A DNA stretch of 64,000 nucleotides from Azophilus sp965220835 (GTDB taxonomy: Bacteria; Pseudomonadota; Gammaproteobacteria; Pseudomonadales; Azotimanducaceae), in the NCBI GenBank assembly GCA_965220835.1, contig OZ244842.1, positions 2,108,001 through 2,172,000 of the forward strand. Reading direction: 5' to 3'. Below the pieces are notes generated by a model that was not told the origin of the DNA, ran no database searches, and saw only the letters and a list, made by a program, of their open reading frames with translations. The position numbers and the translations under genes are program-made. Below, piece by piece: positions 55,376 to 63,706 of the stretch. The first letter of the stretch is position 1. Each line of letters starts with the position of its first letter.

Positions 55376-55686
55376 CTAGCTTTCCTTTTCTCCTCCCTTT
55401 CCCTTTTCCTTTTCTTCCTCTCCTAGTGCCTGAGCAGCGCTCGGGCGCTAAGCAAGGCAGCTCTGACAAAAGTGCAGGCTGACCTTTGCGAATCTTGCCC
55501 CGTCCAACCTTTGCCATGTGGCAAGGCGACATCCTTTAATCCACTGCTAGTCACTCTCGGCAAGTCGTCCGGGAACTCCCAGTTCAACCCGTCAGACAGT
55601 AAGCGATGGATCCGAACTTCTACGAGTAGCGTTTGCCGAAGCGTCGCGTTAATCTTAGCTTTGACCTTTGAGACTGACAATCGCTT
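55376..55686. other. Intergenic region with a strand-biased purine tract
   Basis: About 43 bases at 55381-55425 are almost pure pyrimidine on the plus strand, which makes the leader of the lipoprotein mRNA almost pure purine right up to the start codon, with several GGAG/GGAA sites in a row. The rest, up to the antitoxin gene, shows no gene or clear promoter and looks lower in GC. Confidence 0.5.
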
Positions 55687-55950
55687 ATGGACCCCACACA
55701 CTCAACAGCCACCGCTAGGTTGCATCAACTCGTCGAGGCGATTCCCGAGCATGAGCGCCATACAGCGGAGCGGTTCATGGCGTATTTGTGCCACTTGGGC
55801 GATCCGCTTACAGCGGCGCTCGCGGAGGCAACCGAGTTGGACGAACCGCTGACGGACGGCGAACACGCCGCGCTCCACGAGGCTAGGGTGGACTTGGAGG
55901 CAGGCCAAGTCGTTTCCGACCAGGAACTGCGCAACGAACTGAACATATGA
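55687..55950 (+). CDS. Probable type II antitoxin (RelB/Phd-type partner)
   Basis: An 87-residue acidic protein (ATELDEPLTDGEHAALHEAR and LEAGQVVSDQELRNELNI). It has no strong family signature, but it is directly upstream of a RelE-like toxin and its stop overlaps the toxin start as ATGA. The C-terminal VSDQELRNEL is like the toxin-binding tail of prevent-host-death or RelB antitoxins. It would repress the operon and bind the toxin. Confidence 0.7.
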   Translation: MDPTHSTATARLHQLVEAIPEHERHTAERFMAYLCHLGDPLTAALAEATELDEPLTDGEHAALHEARVDLEAGQVVSDQELRNELNI

Positions 55951-56201
55951 CTTGGACGCTGGTTTGGACCTCAGCGGCACTAAGGGACATGAAAAAGCTC
56001 GATTCTCGATTAGCGCGGCGGATTCGGCAGGCTCTGGTGGAGCTCGCTGAAAGTGGCCGCGGCGACGTTGTGAAGCTCAAGGACGTCACACCATCGGAGT
56101 GGCGGCTCCGCGTGGGCGACCGCCGCCTTTTCTTCCGGTACATTAGCGAAGCGCGGGAGATTCAAGTGCTCAGGGTGCTTCGGCGCGACGGAGCCTACTA
56201 G
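55947..56201 (+). CDS. RelE/ParE-family toxin
   Basis: An 84-residue protein of the RelE/ParE fold: SAALRDMKKLDSRLARRIRQ, KLKDVTPSEWRLRVGDRRLF and the end EIQVLRVLRRDGAY with the conserved basic residues of mRNA interferases. It pairs with the antitoxin gene in front. It could cut mRNA on the ribosome or poison gyrase; the RVGDRRLFFR strand favours the RelE side. Complete and probably functional. Confidence 0.85.
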   Translation: MTWTLVWTSAALRDMKKLDSRLARRIRQALVELAESGRGDVVKLKDVTPSEWRLRVGDRRLFFRYISEAREIQVLRVLRRDGAY

Positions 56202-56252
56202 ACACAATCGCACAGCGCGAAACCACAGCAGCGGCTCAAGGTCCGAACCGCC

Positions 56253-56258
56253 TATAAT
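56253..56258 (+). promoter_or_regulatory. Consensus -10 (TATAAT) for the DUF5916 gene
   Basis: A perfect TATAAT 27 bases before the ATG at 56285. Transcription would start near 56265, leaving a leader of about 20 bases with no good ribosome site. A -35 hexamer at the right distance is not recognisable. Confidence 0.5.
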
Positions 56259-56284
56259 TCGTACCTTTGCGTATTGGCCCCACC

Positions 56285-58777
56285 ATGCGCTGCACACTCT
56301 GCTGGCTTGCCGCTGCGCTGCTCTGGCTCCTTCCACCCAGCCTCCAAGGGGCCACGCCAGATGCTTCGCTAGCTGAGCAGCGCAACGCGGAACGCGTCCT
56401 GCTCATCGACGTGCCGCACTTTGATGAGGGCGACTTAGAAATCCGCATCGACGGCCAGCTTGACGAAGGCATCTGGTCCGAGCTGCAAGCCCATGACGGC
56501 ATGCAGGTGATCTCGCCCGACACCTTGGCGGCAACCGGCCACGCGACTCTGGTGCGCTACTTCCACACCGACCGCGGCCTGTACGTTGGGGCGAAGCTTG
56601 CGCAGCCGCCGGAAACCCTGGTCGCGCGGCTGTCCGGGCGCGATCAGTTCATTAACCGGGACAGCTTCGGCATCACCCTGGACACCTCCGGCGAAGGCCT
56701 GTACGGCTACTGGTTCACGGTGAATCTCGGCGGCGCGGTGATGGACGGCAAGGTGGCTCCGGAGCGCCGCTACTCCAACGAGTGGGACGGTCCTTGGCTG
56801 CACGGCACCGCGGAGCTGGCGGATGGCTGGAGCGTGGAGATGTTCCTGCCTTGGTCGATGATGGCCATGCCGCAAACCGATGGACCGCGGCGCATGGGCT
56901 TCTTCACCAACCGCAAGGTCACCTACCTTGATGAGCGCTGGGCGGTGCCGCCGTTGCCGTTCACGTCCGCCCGCTTCATGTCCACCCTCGGCCAGCTGCA
57001 ATTGGGCGATGTCCGCCCGCGACGGCAGCTCGACTTCTACCCCTACCTCAGCGCCACCCAAGATGAGATTCGCGGCGAAGACCGCTACCGAGCGGGCCTT
57101 GACCTGTTCTGGCGCCCCACCACCAACTTTCAGGTCGCCGCCACCGCCAACCCCGACTTTGGCGCTGTGGAAAGCGACGACGTGGTGGTGAACTTGACCG
57201 CCTTCGAGACCTTCTTTCCGGAGAAGCGGCTGTTCTTCCTGGAGGGCAACGAGGTCTTCATCACCACGCCCCGGTCCCGGGTCCGCTCCCGCGGCCCGGG
57301 CGGCTTCGGGAGGCCCACCCAAACCACTTACACGCCCACGCCCACCACGCTGCTCAACACCCGCCGCATCGGCGGGCCGCCGGGCATCGAGGTGCCGGAC
57401 GGCATTGTTGCGGAAGGCGCCGAACTCGGCCGCCCCACCGACCTGCTCGGGGCCGTCAAGGTGACCGGCCAAGCCGGCAATTGGCGCTACGGCCTGTTGA
57501 CCGCGTTCGAGGACGACGTGCGCCGGGTGGCGGAGCTGGACGACGGCACCCCCATTCGGCTTACCCAGGACGGCCGGGAATTCGGGGTGGCCCGCCTGCT
57601 CTATGAGTCGAGCGGCGACGGCCGTTGGTCGGCGGGCTACATCGGCACCCTGGCTCGGCGCCACAGGGGTGACGCCGTGGTTCACGGCCTTGATGCGCAC
57701 CTGCTGAGCGCCAACGGCAAGATCACTTGGGATGGCCAGTTCATGGCCAGCGACGTGGACGGCAGCCGGGGTTACGGCGGCTTCATGGACCTGGCTTACG
57801 TGCCCAGCCGGGAATGGCGGCACAGCGCCTCAGTCGACTACGTTGACGCTGGGCTGGACATCTCCGACCTCGGCTTCATACGCCGCAATGACTACCTAAA
57901 CCTGTTCTACCGAGCGCAGTTCAGCCGCTCCCAAGGGCTGACCTACTTCCGCAACCGCACGGCCAGCCTGTTGCTGACCCATGAGGAGAACGGCGCGGGG
58001 CGCATGGTCCGCGCGGCGGCTTTCCTGCGCACCGCATGGGTGTTCCCCAACAGCAGCGAACTGCGCACGGAACTGGACTACTTCCCGGCCCAGTGGGACG
58101 ATCGCAACAGTTTTGGCAACGGCACGTTCTGGATCAAGGACCGCTGGACGGGGGAGCTGGCCTTGGGCACCGACACCGGAAAGCCCCTAAGCGTCAGCCT
58201 CCTGGCGGGCGTGCGCCATGAGAGCCTGGGCGGGCGCACCTATCGGGCCACGGCGGGCGTCACCTTAAAGCCCAATGATCGATTCTCCTTGGTGTTCGAT
58301 GCGGAGTACTACCGGCGGGACGGCTGGCTGCTGCATCAGGAGGGCCGCCGCATGACCACATTTGCCGCCACTGAGTGGCGTCCGCGCATGGCCGTTGACC
58401 TGTTCCTGAGCGCTCGCCAGCAATTGCGGCTGACGTTGCAGTGGGCGGGCGCCCAAGCCGACGAGCAGCACCGCTGGCTGATCCCGGAACGGCCCGGGGC
58501 GTTGATTCCAATCGCCAAGCAGCCAGGCGATGCCAGCGACGACTTCACGCTGTCGCGCATGGTTGGCCAGCTGCGCTACCGCTGGGAAATCGGCCCGCTG
58601 TCCGACCTGTTCGTGGTGTACACGCGCGGCAGCAATCTCGATGGCCGCATTGACGGCGCCCTTGGTGCGGACGGCGCCACCGGCACCGATGGTTTCGCGG
58701 ACCTGTTCCAGGAGGCGTTCAAGAACCCCGTGGTTGACATGCTGGTGGTCAAGCTCAGATACCGATTCGGCGTTTGA
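56285..58777 (+). CDS. DUF5916 outer-membrane beta-barrel protein
   Basis: An 830-residue protein with a signal peptide (about 1-22), then an N-terminal CBM9-like beta-sandwich (about 35-230: IRIDGQLDEGIWSELQAHDG, then WDGPWLHGTAELADGWSVEMFLPW). A C-terminal outer-membrane barrel follows: NFQVAATANPDFGAVESDDV, then FFPEKRLFFLEGNEVFIT, ending in an aromatic-rich strand, VVKLRYRFGV. This arrangement is the DUF5916 family (PF19313). It is widespread in marine Gammaproteobacteria and Bacteroidota, with no known function. ATG 56285 starts the signal peptide; TTG 56267 is the alternative. Confidence 0.88.
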   Translation: MRCTLCWLAAALLWLLPPSLQGATPDASLAEQRNAERVLLIDVPHFDEGDLEIRIDGQLDEGIWSELQAHDGMQVISPDTLAATGHATLVRYFHTDRGLYVGAKLAQPPETLVARLSGRDQFINRDSFGITLDTSGEGLYGYWFTVNLGGAVMDGKVAPERRYSNEWDGPWLHGTAELADGWSVEMFLPWSMMAMPQTDGPRRMGFFTNRKVTYLDERWAVPPLPFTSARFMSTLGQLQLGDVRPRRQLDFYPYLSATQDEIRGEDRYRAGLDLFWRPTTNFQVAATANPDFGAVESDDVVVNLTAFETFFPEKRLFFLEGNEVFITTPRSRVRSRGPGGFGRPTQTTYTPTPTTLLNTRRIGGPPGIEVPDGIVAEGAELGRPTDLLGAVKVTGQAGNWRYGLLTAFEDDVRRVAELDDGTPIRLTQDGREFGVARLLYESSGDGRWSAGYIGTLARRHRGDAVVHGLDAHLLSANGKITWDGQFMASDVDGSRGYGGFMDLAYVPSREWRHSASVDYVDAGLDISDLGFIRRNDYLNLFYRAQFSRSQGLTYFRNRTASLLLTHEENGAGRMVRAAAFLRTAWVFPNSSELRTELDYFPAQWDDRNSFGNGTFWIKDRWTGELALGTDTGKPLSVSLLAGVRHESLGGRTYRATAGVTLKPNDRFSLVFDAEYYRRDGWLLHQEGRRMTTFAATEWRPRMAVDLFLSARQQLRLTLQWAGAQADEQHRWLIPERPGALIPIAKQPGDASDDFTLSRMVGQLRYRWEIGPLSDLFVVYTRGSNLDGRIDGALGADGATGTDGFADLFQEAFKNPVVDMLVVKLRYRFGV

Positions 58778-58787
58778 CGTGAGCAAT

Positions 58788-60062
58788 ATGGGCAGCGACA
58801 GCCCGGGCTCCCTGATGCGTTTGGCTCGGGGGCAGCTCGGCAGATCCCCGGCGGATTGGCGCTGGGGCGCGGCACTGGCGCTGTTTCTGTTCGCCTTCGG
58901 CGGTTTGCTGTCCGGCGTGACGCTCACCGAGAGGCCCGACGTCGCGCACTCCAGCCTGCTCACCAAGGCCTACTACAGCCTCGGGTTGTTCGTGGTCGGC
59001 GGCATGGACATCGGCACACCGGTGGGCGGGCCGCTGCTCGCGCGCTGCCTGCTCTGGGTGGCCTACTTCGGGGCACCGATTCTGACTGCATCCGCCGTGT
59101 TCGAAGCCCTGGCCAGAATCCTCTCGCCCCGGCCGTGGCAACTGCGACGCATCCATCAGCATGTGGTCATCGTCGGCACCGGTGCCATGACGGACAGCTA
59201 CTTGCGGATTCTGCGCCGCCACAAACCGCGTCAGCCGGTGGTGGTGGTCGATGAACGCATCGAGGTGATTCGGCGGCAGGAACTGCAGCAGACCTTCAAC
59301 GCCACCGTGGTCACGGGCGACATCACCCACGAATTCCTGATCACCGCCCTGCGGTTGCATCGAGCCAGCAAGGTGGTGCTGCTCGGCGAAAGCGACTTCC
59401 AGTCCTACGAGGCGGCCAGCCGCATGCTCGCAAAGCATCCCCGGCTCGCCGGGCGCATCGTCCTGCGCTGCCACAACCTACGCTTCATGCGGGCACTCCA
59501 GGAAACGGCCATCGCCCGGCAGTGCCTGACCTTCAATTCCTATCAACTGGCCGCCGCCGGGTTGGTTCGCGACCACCTCATCGATCACTTCCATCAAACC
59601 AGCGAGCGCGATGCCGTGGTCATTGCCGGGTTTGGTCGCTTCGGCCAGACAACGCTGGAGGAGCTGCAAGCCCACGCCCAACGGGAAATCTCCACGGTGG
59701 CGCTGATCGACTCCGATGCGACCCGTCGCCTGCTGGTTGCGGAGGAGCAGCGTCGAATCGGCGGCAGCTACCGCCGGGAGATTCTGGAAGGCGACATCTC
59801 CCATCCCGAGGTCTGGCACAAGCTCAGCAAGGTCATGGACCTCTCAGTTGGCTCGCCGACGATCATTCTCGGAACGGGCAACATTGAGGAGAACCTGCGC
59901 GCGGCGCTCTGGATCAAAGGCCATCACCCCAACGCCTTGGTGTTTTCGCGCACCACCGACGCCTCCCAGCTTGCCCTTGAGGTCGGCGCGGAGCACGACA
60001 TCAACTCCTTCAGCATTCGGCAGCTGGTTGAGGACAACATTCCTGCCGAGTGGCTCAGTTGA
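58788..60062 (+). CDS. TrkA-N (RCK) protein with an atypical two-helix pore-like N-terminus
   Basis: A 424-residue protein. The N-terminus has a hydrophobic segment (about 28-46, ALALFLFAFGGLLSGV), a pore-like stretch FVVGGMDIGTPVGGP and a second segment (CLLWVAYFGAPILTASAVF). Two RCK-type NAD-binding domains follow: the first contains HVVIVGTGAMTDSYLRILRR, the second VVIAGFGRFGQTTLEELQAH. This is the layout of a two-helix potassium channel, but the TVGYGD filter is replaced by GGMDIGT. The start is ATG 58788, 10 bases after DUF5916; GTG 58779 is possible. It may be a divergent channel or a K+-sensing regulator. Confidence 0.7.
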   Translation: MGSDSPGSLMRLARGQLGRSPADWRWGAALALFLFAFGGLLSGVTLTERPDVAHSSLLTKAYYSLGLFVVGGMDIGTPVGGPLLARCLLWVAYFGAPILTASAVFEALARILSPRPWQLRRIHQHVVIVGTGAMTDSYLRILRRHKPRQPVVVVDERIEVIRRQELQQTFNATVVTGDITHEFLITALRLHRASKVVLLGESDFQSYEAASRMLAKHPRLAGRIVLRCHNLRFMRALQETAIARQCLTFNSYQLAAAGLVRDHLIDHFHQTSERDAVVIAGFGRFGQTTLEELQAHAQREISTVALIDSDATRRLLVAEEQRRIGGSYRREILEGDISHPEVWHKLSKVMDLSVGSPTIILGTGNIEENLRAALWIKGHHPNALVFSRTTDASQLALEVGAEHDINSFSIRQLVEDNIPAEWLS

Positions 60063-60122
60063 AGGGGCGTTGCAGGGGCTTTGAAGGGGCTCTAGGGGAA
60101 CGGACGGATTTCCACGCCAATG

Positions 60123-60203
60123 TCATGCTGTAGTAGTCATGCTGTAGTAGTCATGCTGTAGTAGTCATGCTGTAGTGGTCATGATGTAGTGGTCATGCTG
60201 TAG
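60123..60203 (+). repeat. 14-bp tandem repeat, about six copies
   Basis: Unit TCATGCTGTAGTAG in five full copies and one partial copy (60123, 60137, 60151, 60165, 60179, 60193), with minor changes in units 4-5. The unit is not a multiple of three and lies in the convergent intergenic region after the TrkA-like gene. There are no spacers, so it is not CRISPR. Confidence 0.9.
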
Positions 60204-60204
60204 C

Positions 60205-60235
60205 AAAAAGGGGGGAGGCCAGATTTGGCGGCCCC
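60205..60235 (-). terminator. Intrinsic terminator after the second Rieske gene
   Basis: On the minus strand GGGGCC pairs with GGCCTCCCC (one bulged T, 9-base loop) and is followed by CC and five T (complement of 60205-60209), just after the stop codon of the gene ending at 60242. Confidence 0.5.
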
Positions 60236-60241
60236 GCCAGG

Positions 60242-61423
60242 TCAGCCGGTTTGGAACAACTTCGGCAGGTCAGCGTCGGGCGTCTCCAGGATGGCATCCA
60301 CCCAACGGTGGAAGTTCTGGCCGCCGCCTTCGTTGCGGCCAAACAGCACATGGCTCTTGGCCCCCGTCGGCAGGTTCTTCTGCAGGGCAATGCCAGTGGC
60401 GTAGTCCTCTTCCTGAACCACGTACTTGAGCAGGTCGAACTGCGCCTTGGCCTCGGCAACGGCTTCGTCCGAACTGGGCGCCTGCTCCATCAGGTAGTTC
60501 TGCACCGTATACGAGGCCTCCGGCGCATCACCCGGAAACAACTGGGAGATCATCACCGAACGGCCGCCGCCGTCGAAGCTGGCGATGGAAACGTGGGGGA
60601 AAATGGTCCACACGCCCATCAGCAGCTTTTCGGTGGGCCAGTCTTCCTCGGCGCCGCCTTCAAACTCAGCCCAGCCCGCGTCTGGGCGGCCCAGATGTTG
60701 ATGCGGGCCCCAACTGTAGTAATTGGCTTGGTTGCCAATGTCAGTGCCGAAGCTGTCCTTGTGCAGGATGGGCAGGTGGTAGTAGTCGAGATAGCCGTCG
60801 TAGGCCACCTTCCAGTTCGGCCCCTGGACCACTTGCGAGGCTTGGTGGTGCCAGGAGTCGAACCCAAACTGGGCGAGCATCCCGTCGTAGCCGCACAGGA
60901 ACAGGTTGATGTCCAAGGTGGAATTGGGGTCCAGCGTCACCCAAATCAGGCCCGCCTGTTCAAGCGACGGCAGCTCGGTCAACCCGTGGCAGCCTTTGTC
61001 GATGGTGCCAAAGTCGTCAGCCGAGTACACCGCCACCAAGTCGCCCTCCTGGCTGTAGGTCCAGGCGTGGTAGGGGCAGGTGAACCGGTGCGCCGTTCCC
61101 GTGCCCTCCGGCATAAGGCGCGCCCCGCGATGGCTGCACATGTTGACGAACGCCTTGATCTGGCCGCCTTGGGTGCGGGTGATCAGCACCTGCACGCCCG
61201 CCGCCTCCATGGCCTTGTAGGCCCCCACTTCGCGAAGTTCCGCGGTCGTCGCCAGCATCAGGGGCATTCTGCGAAAGACCTGCCGCATTTCCGCGTTCCA
61301 GCGGTCCTGCGCAAAGTAGTTTTCCACCGGCACCCGCAGGATGTCGTTGGCTTGGGCGATGGTGCCGTTCTTGCCGTGCGCCAAGTCGTTCCTGGCCAGT
61401 TCGATGAGTCGCGCCTTGGACAT
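60242..61423 (-). CDS. Rieske-type aromatic ring-hydroxylating oxygenase, alpha subunit (second)
   Basis: A 393-residue oxygenase unlike the one at 47665 apart from the core motifs. The Rieske centre is C96-x-H98 and C116-x2-H119 (FVNMCSHRGARL, FTCPYHAWTY). The iron ligands are H216 and H221 in YDGYLDYYHLPILHKD, with the Asp at about 209. The length is close to phthalate-type or steroid-side-chain oxygenases. It is followed on the same strand by nothing and preceded, 36 bases away, by the HEXXH protein gene, so the two may be co-transcribed. No reductase is nearby. Confidence 0.9.
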   Translation of the reverse strand: MSKARLIELARNDLAHGKNGTIAQANDILRVPVENYFAQDRWNAEMRQVFRRMPLMLATTAELREVGAYKAMEAAGVQVLITRTQGGQIKAFVNMCSHRGARLMPEGTGTAHRFTCPYHAWTYSQEGDLVAVYSADDFGTIDKGCHGLTELPSLEQAGLIWVTLDPNSTLDINLFLCGYDGMLAQFGFDSWHHQASQVVQGPNWKVAYDGYLDYYHLPILHKDSFGTDIGNQANYYSWGPHQHLGRPDAGWAEFEGGAEEDWPTEKLLMGVWTIFPHVSIASFDGGGRSVMISQLFPGDAPEASYTVQNYLMEQAPSSDEAVAEAKAQFDLLKYVVQEEDYATGIALQKNLPTGAKSHVLFGRNEGGGQNFHRWVDAILETPDADLPKLFQTG

Positions 61424-61459
61424 TGCCCCTCCTTGGTCTGACGATCAGTGATACCGGCG

Positions 61460-62083
61460 CTAGGCGAATGCCAGAAAGACCAGCCCGCCCACACCGCCGA
61501 CCACATAGCGGCCGCGGATGAAGGAGCGGTTAATGTGGGTGAACGCCTTTGACGGCTGCAAACCGCCCCAGTTGGTGCGGGCGATGATGGGCCACTCAAT
61601 GACGCTGGCAAACACGGCGAAGGCGAAGGTGGCCGCGACGAATCCCGATTGCGCCAAGGTGGCCATGGGCAGCAGCAGGAAGGCGGCGGCGAACACGCCC
61701 CAATGCGCCACGTTGCCGCCGAGGCTCATGGCGGTGAACTGCCATAGGGAGTTTCGTTCCAGGTCGAAGCGATAGCGAAATAGCGAAAAGCCCGGCGGCT
61801 TGACCCGAGGCGCCACGGCACCGGCCAGCTTGGCCCCGGCGTAGTGGCCCCACTCATGGAACACGCTGGTGATGAGCCAGCCGGCCACCAACGCATTGCC
61901 CACGGCGGCCACTTGGGCCAAGATCAAGCCGCTGGCAGCGGCCCAGGCCTCGGCGCCGCCAAAGAGCGCCAAGCCCGCCAGAACGAGGGCGGCATCCTGG
62001 GTCAACTGCCCGCCGAGCGCAGGCTCCGCCGCGTCAGCCGCGCCGACGCCCAAGTCAGCGCTGATGTCTTGTTCCTCCGCCAC
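61460..62083 (-). CDS. Membrane protein with HEWGH zinc-protease motif (M50-like)
   Basis: A 207-residue protein with about five hydrophobic segments. HEWGH (76-80) lies in a membrane segment in TSVFHEWGHYAGAKLAG, the pattern of site-2 (M50) metalloproteases. The second M50 ligand motif (NxxPxxxxDG) is absent, so either a different third ligand (for example the segment with EWPIIARTNWGG) or an inactive relative is possible. GTG start with AAGGAGGG at 8 bases, a strong site. It is divergent from a c-type cytochrome across a repeat-rich region. Confidence 0.55.
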   Translation of the reverse strand: MAEEQDISADLGVGAADAAEPALGGQLTQDAALVLAGLALFGGAEAWAAASGLILAQVAAVGNALVAGWLITSVFHEWGHYAGAKLAGAVAPRVKPPGFSLFRYRFDLERNSLWQFTAMSLGGNVAHWGVFAAAFLLLPMATLAQSGFVAATFAFAVFASVIEWPIIARTNWGGLQPSKAFTHINRSFIRGRYVVGGVGGLVFLAFA

Positions 62084-62100
62084 AGCTCAACCCTCCTTTA

Positions 62101-62246
62101 CTGTTCAGGTTTAAGTGTTGTGCAGCTATTGTTCAGGTTTAAGTGTTGTCCAGCATTTGCGCCTGAACAGGTACGCCTGAACAGGTGCGCCTGAACAGGC
62201 TCAAATGCTGCACAGGTCAAAGTGTTGCACGGGCGTAAATGTTGCA
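62101..62246. promoter_or_regulatory. Cluster of CTGTTCAGG/CCTGAACAG repeats between divergent genes
   Basis: A CTGTTCAGG-type motif occurs twice near 62101 and 62129 (within a 28-bp period). Its reverse complement CCTGAACAG occurs three times, at 62162, 62176 and 62190, in units of 14 bp. Around these are AAGTGTTGTGCAG-like and AAATGTTGCAC-like units repeated at about 62112, 62140, 62203, 62219 and 62236. The cluster fills the space between the HEXXH gene and the cytochrome gene. It could be a multi-site operator or form a long structured leader. Confidence 0.5.
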
Positions 62247-62336
62247 CAGAATTCAAGTCTATGCCAGACAGGGGTTGCGAGACCACCGCCGGAGGGCTTT
62301 AATGGCGACCGTGTTCATCAGTCTAGGCACCTGCAA

Positions 62337-62771
62337 ATGCGCATGAAAGCACTTCTTGGAACATCCCTTTTATTGGCGTCAGCTCTATCAACGTCCACGG
62401 CAGCCTTGGCTGACGAAGGCGCCGCGGACTACCGCCACCACACCATGGAGGCTATCGGCGGCCACACCACCGCCGTGTTCGACATCCTGCAGGGCAAGGT
62501 GCCCCATGGCGACCATTTGGCCGTGCATGCCAGCGCCATTGCGGATCTGGCGGCCATTGCCGATACGCTGTTTCCGGAGGGGTCCATGGGCGGCAATGCC
62601 AAAGCAGCCATCTGGGAGGAACCAGAGGCATTCGCAGAACGCATGCAGGCCTTTGAGGAAGCCGCGCCAGCCTTCCGTGATGCGGTTGTCAGCGGCGGCG
62701 ATATCGGCCCCGCTGCCCAAGCCTTGGGCCAAGCCTGCAAAGGCTGCCACGACGACTTCAAGGACGAATAG
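62337..62771 (+). CDS. Cytochrome c'/c-556 family protein
   Basis: A 144-residue periplasmic haem protein with a signal peptide (about 1-25, ending AALADE). It forms a four-helix bundle with the c-type haem site CKGCH at 134-138 near the C-terminus. The conserved Met (about 37, in DYRHHTMEAIGG) would be the sixth ligand, as in low-spin c-556 types rather than five-coordinate c'. ATG 62337 begins the signal peptide. It converges with a cytochrome b561 gene; together they are a plausible electron pair, from quinol via b561 to the c-type haem. Confidence 0.9.
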   Translation: MRMKALLGTSLLLASALSTSTAALADEGAADYRHHTMEAIGGHTTAVFDILQGKVPHGDHLAVHASAIADLAAIADTLFPEGSMGGNAKAAIWEEPEAFAERMQAFEEAAPAFRDAVVSGGDIGPAAQALGQACKGCHDDFKDE

Positions 62772-62786
62772 CAACGCAACCGCGCT

Positions 62787-62935
62787 AAAGGCCTCGGGCG
62801 GGCGCGCTTACGGCCAAAGGACTAGGGCGGGCGCGCCAAAGGCCTCAGGCGCACGCTCAGGGGCTTGAGTGAGCGCACCTAGGATGTCCGGCGCGCGCTT
62901 AGTGCTTTTGGCGTGCGTCAGGGCCTCGGGCACGG
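62787..62935. repeat. Degenerate GC-rich repeats between two cytochrome genes
   Basis: Units built on AAAGGCCTCGGGCGGGCGCGC occur at about 62787, 62816 and 62838, with looser copies to about 62935. They fill the convergent gap between the cytochrome c' and b561 genes. Not a clean tandem array, and no coding potential. Confidence 0.4.
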
Positions 62936-62939
62936 GCTC

Positions 62940-63668
62940 TTAGGGCATCAGTTCTCCCGCCCAAACGGCCCCCGCCGCCACCGCCGCGGTGAGCGCGGCG
63001 CGCAGCCAATGGTTTGCGGCCGGCGGCAAAGTCACCCGCTTGCGGCCGGTGAACATCGCCAGCGGCGTTGGGTCCCGCTTGATCCCATACACCACATGGG
63101 CAGTCAGGTGAACGGCGATCAAGGCGATGATCCCCATGAAGACGCGGTTGTGCACCCAGGTCAAGCTGTCCGACAGGTCATCGCTCACGTTGCGCGCCAG
63201 CGGCCCCTCGGTGAAGATGTCGTCGTTGGCGAACAGGCCCGTGGTGGCCTGTACCGCTGCCAAGGCGACTAAGCCAATGGCCAACAGCCGGCCCGGTGCG
63301 GTGTGCGGGTCGTCCACGCGCCCGCCGCGAAAGTGGGCCACGAACTGCCGCAAGCTCGGCACATAGCCCCTCCAGCGGGCATGAATGCCTCCCCACAGCC
63401 CCCACAGCAGCCGAAACAGCAGCAGGCCCACCATCAGGGCGCCTAGGCGCATGTGCCACCTCAACAGCGACAAGTCCCCAGACAGACCGGTGTAGAGCAA
63501 GGCCGCCAAGCAGGCGGCAAAGGCCCAGTGCCAGATTCTGAGGGGAAGATCCCAAACCTTGACGGTGCCGACAGCCTTCAGCTTGTCCTGGGTTAACGAA
63601 CCGTGGGTTCCCAACGGCTCCCCTTGTGGCTGTGATGCCGTCTCCGGTGATTCCTTGGAATCCTGCAT
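62940..63668 (-). CDS. Cytochrome b561-type di-haem membrane protein
   Basis: A 242-residue protein with four membrane helices (about 47-63, 74-92, 127-144, 175-195) after an N-terminal soluble extension. Candidate haem-ligating histidines are H47, H72, H173 and H187 or H191 (LRIWHWAF, LRWHMRLG, LTWVHNRVF, AVHLTAHVV). The family oxidises quinol or passes electrons to periplasmic c-type cytochromes. ATG 63668 has GAGGAG at 6 bases. The convergent cytochrome c' gene is its likely partner. Confidence 0.88.
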   Translation of the reverse strand: MQDSKESPETASQPQGEPLGTHGSLTQDKLKAVGTVKVWDLPLRIWHWAFAACLAALLYTGLSGDLSLLRWHMRLGALMVGLLLFRLLWGLWGGIHARWRGYVPSLRQFVAHFRGGRVDDPHTAPGRLLAIGLVALAAVQATTGLFANDDIFTEGPLARNVSDDLSDSLTWVHNRVFMGIIALIAVHLTAHVVYGIKRDPTPLAMFTGRKRVTLPPAANHWLRAALTAAVAAGAVWAGELMP

Positions 63669-63706
63669 GGCTTCTCCTCGCCCGAACGCACGGCGGACAA
63701 TATACG

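Noticed and set aside
60123..60203. CRISPR array
   Set aside because: Repeats are contiguous 14-bp units with no spacers and no cas genes nearby.
62101..62246. LexA (SOS) boxes
   Set aside because: The CTGTTCAGG unit shares CTG/CAG ends with LexA sites but lacks the 16-base CTG-N10-CAG spacing, and the neighbouring genes are not SOS genes.
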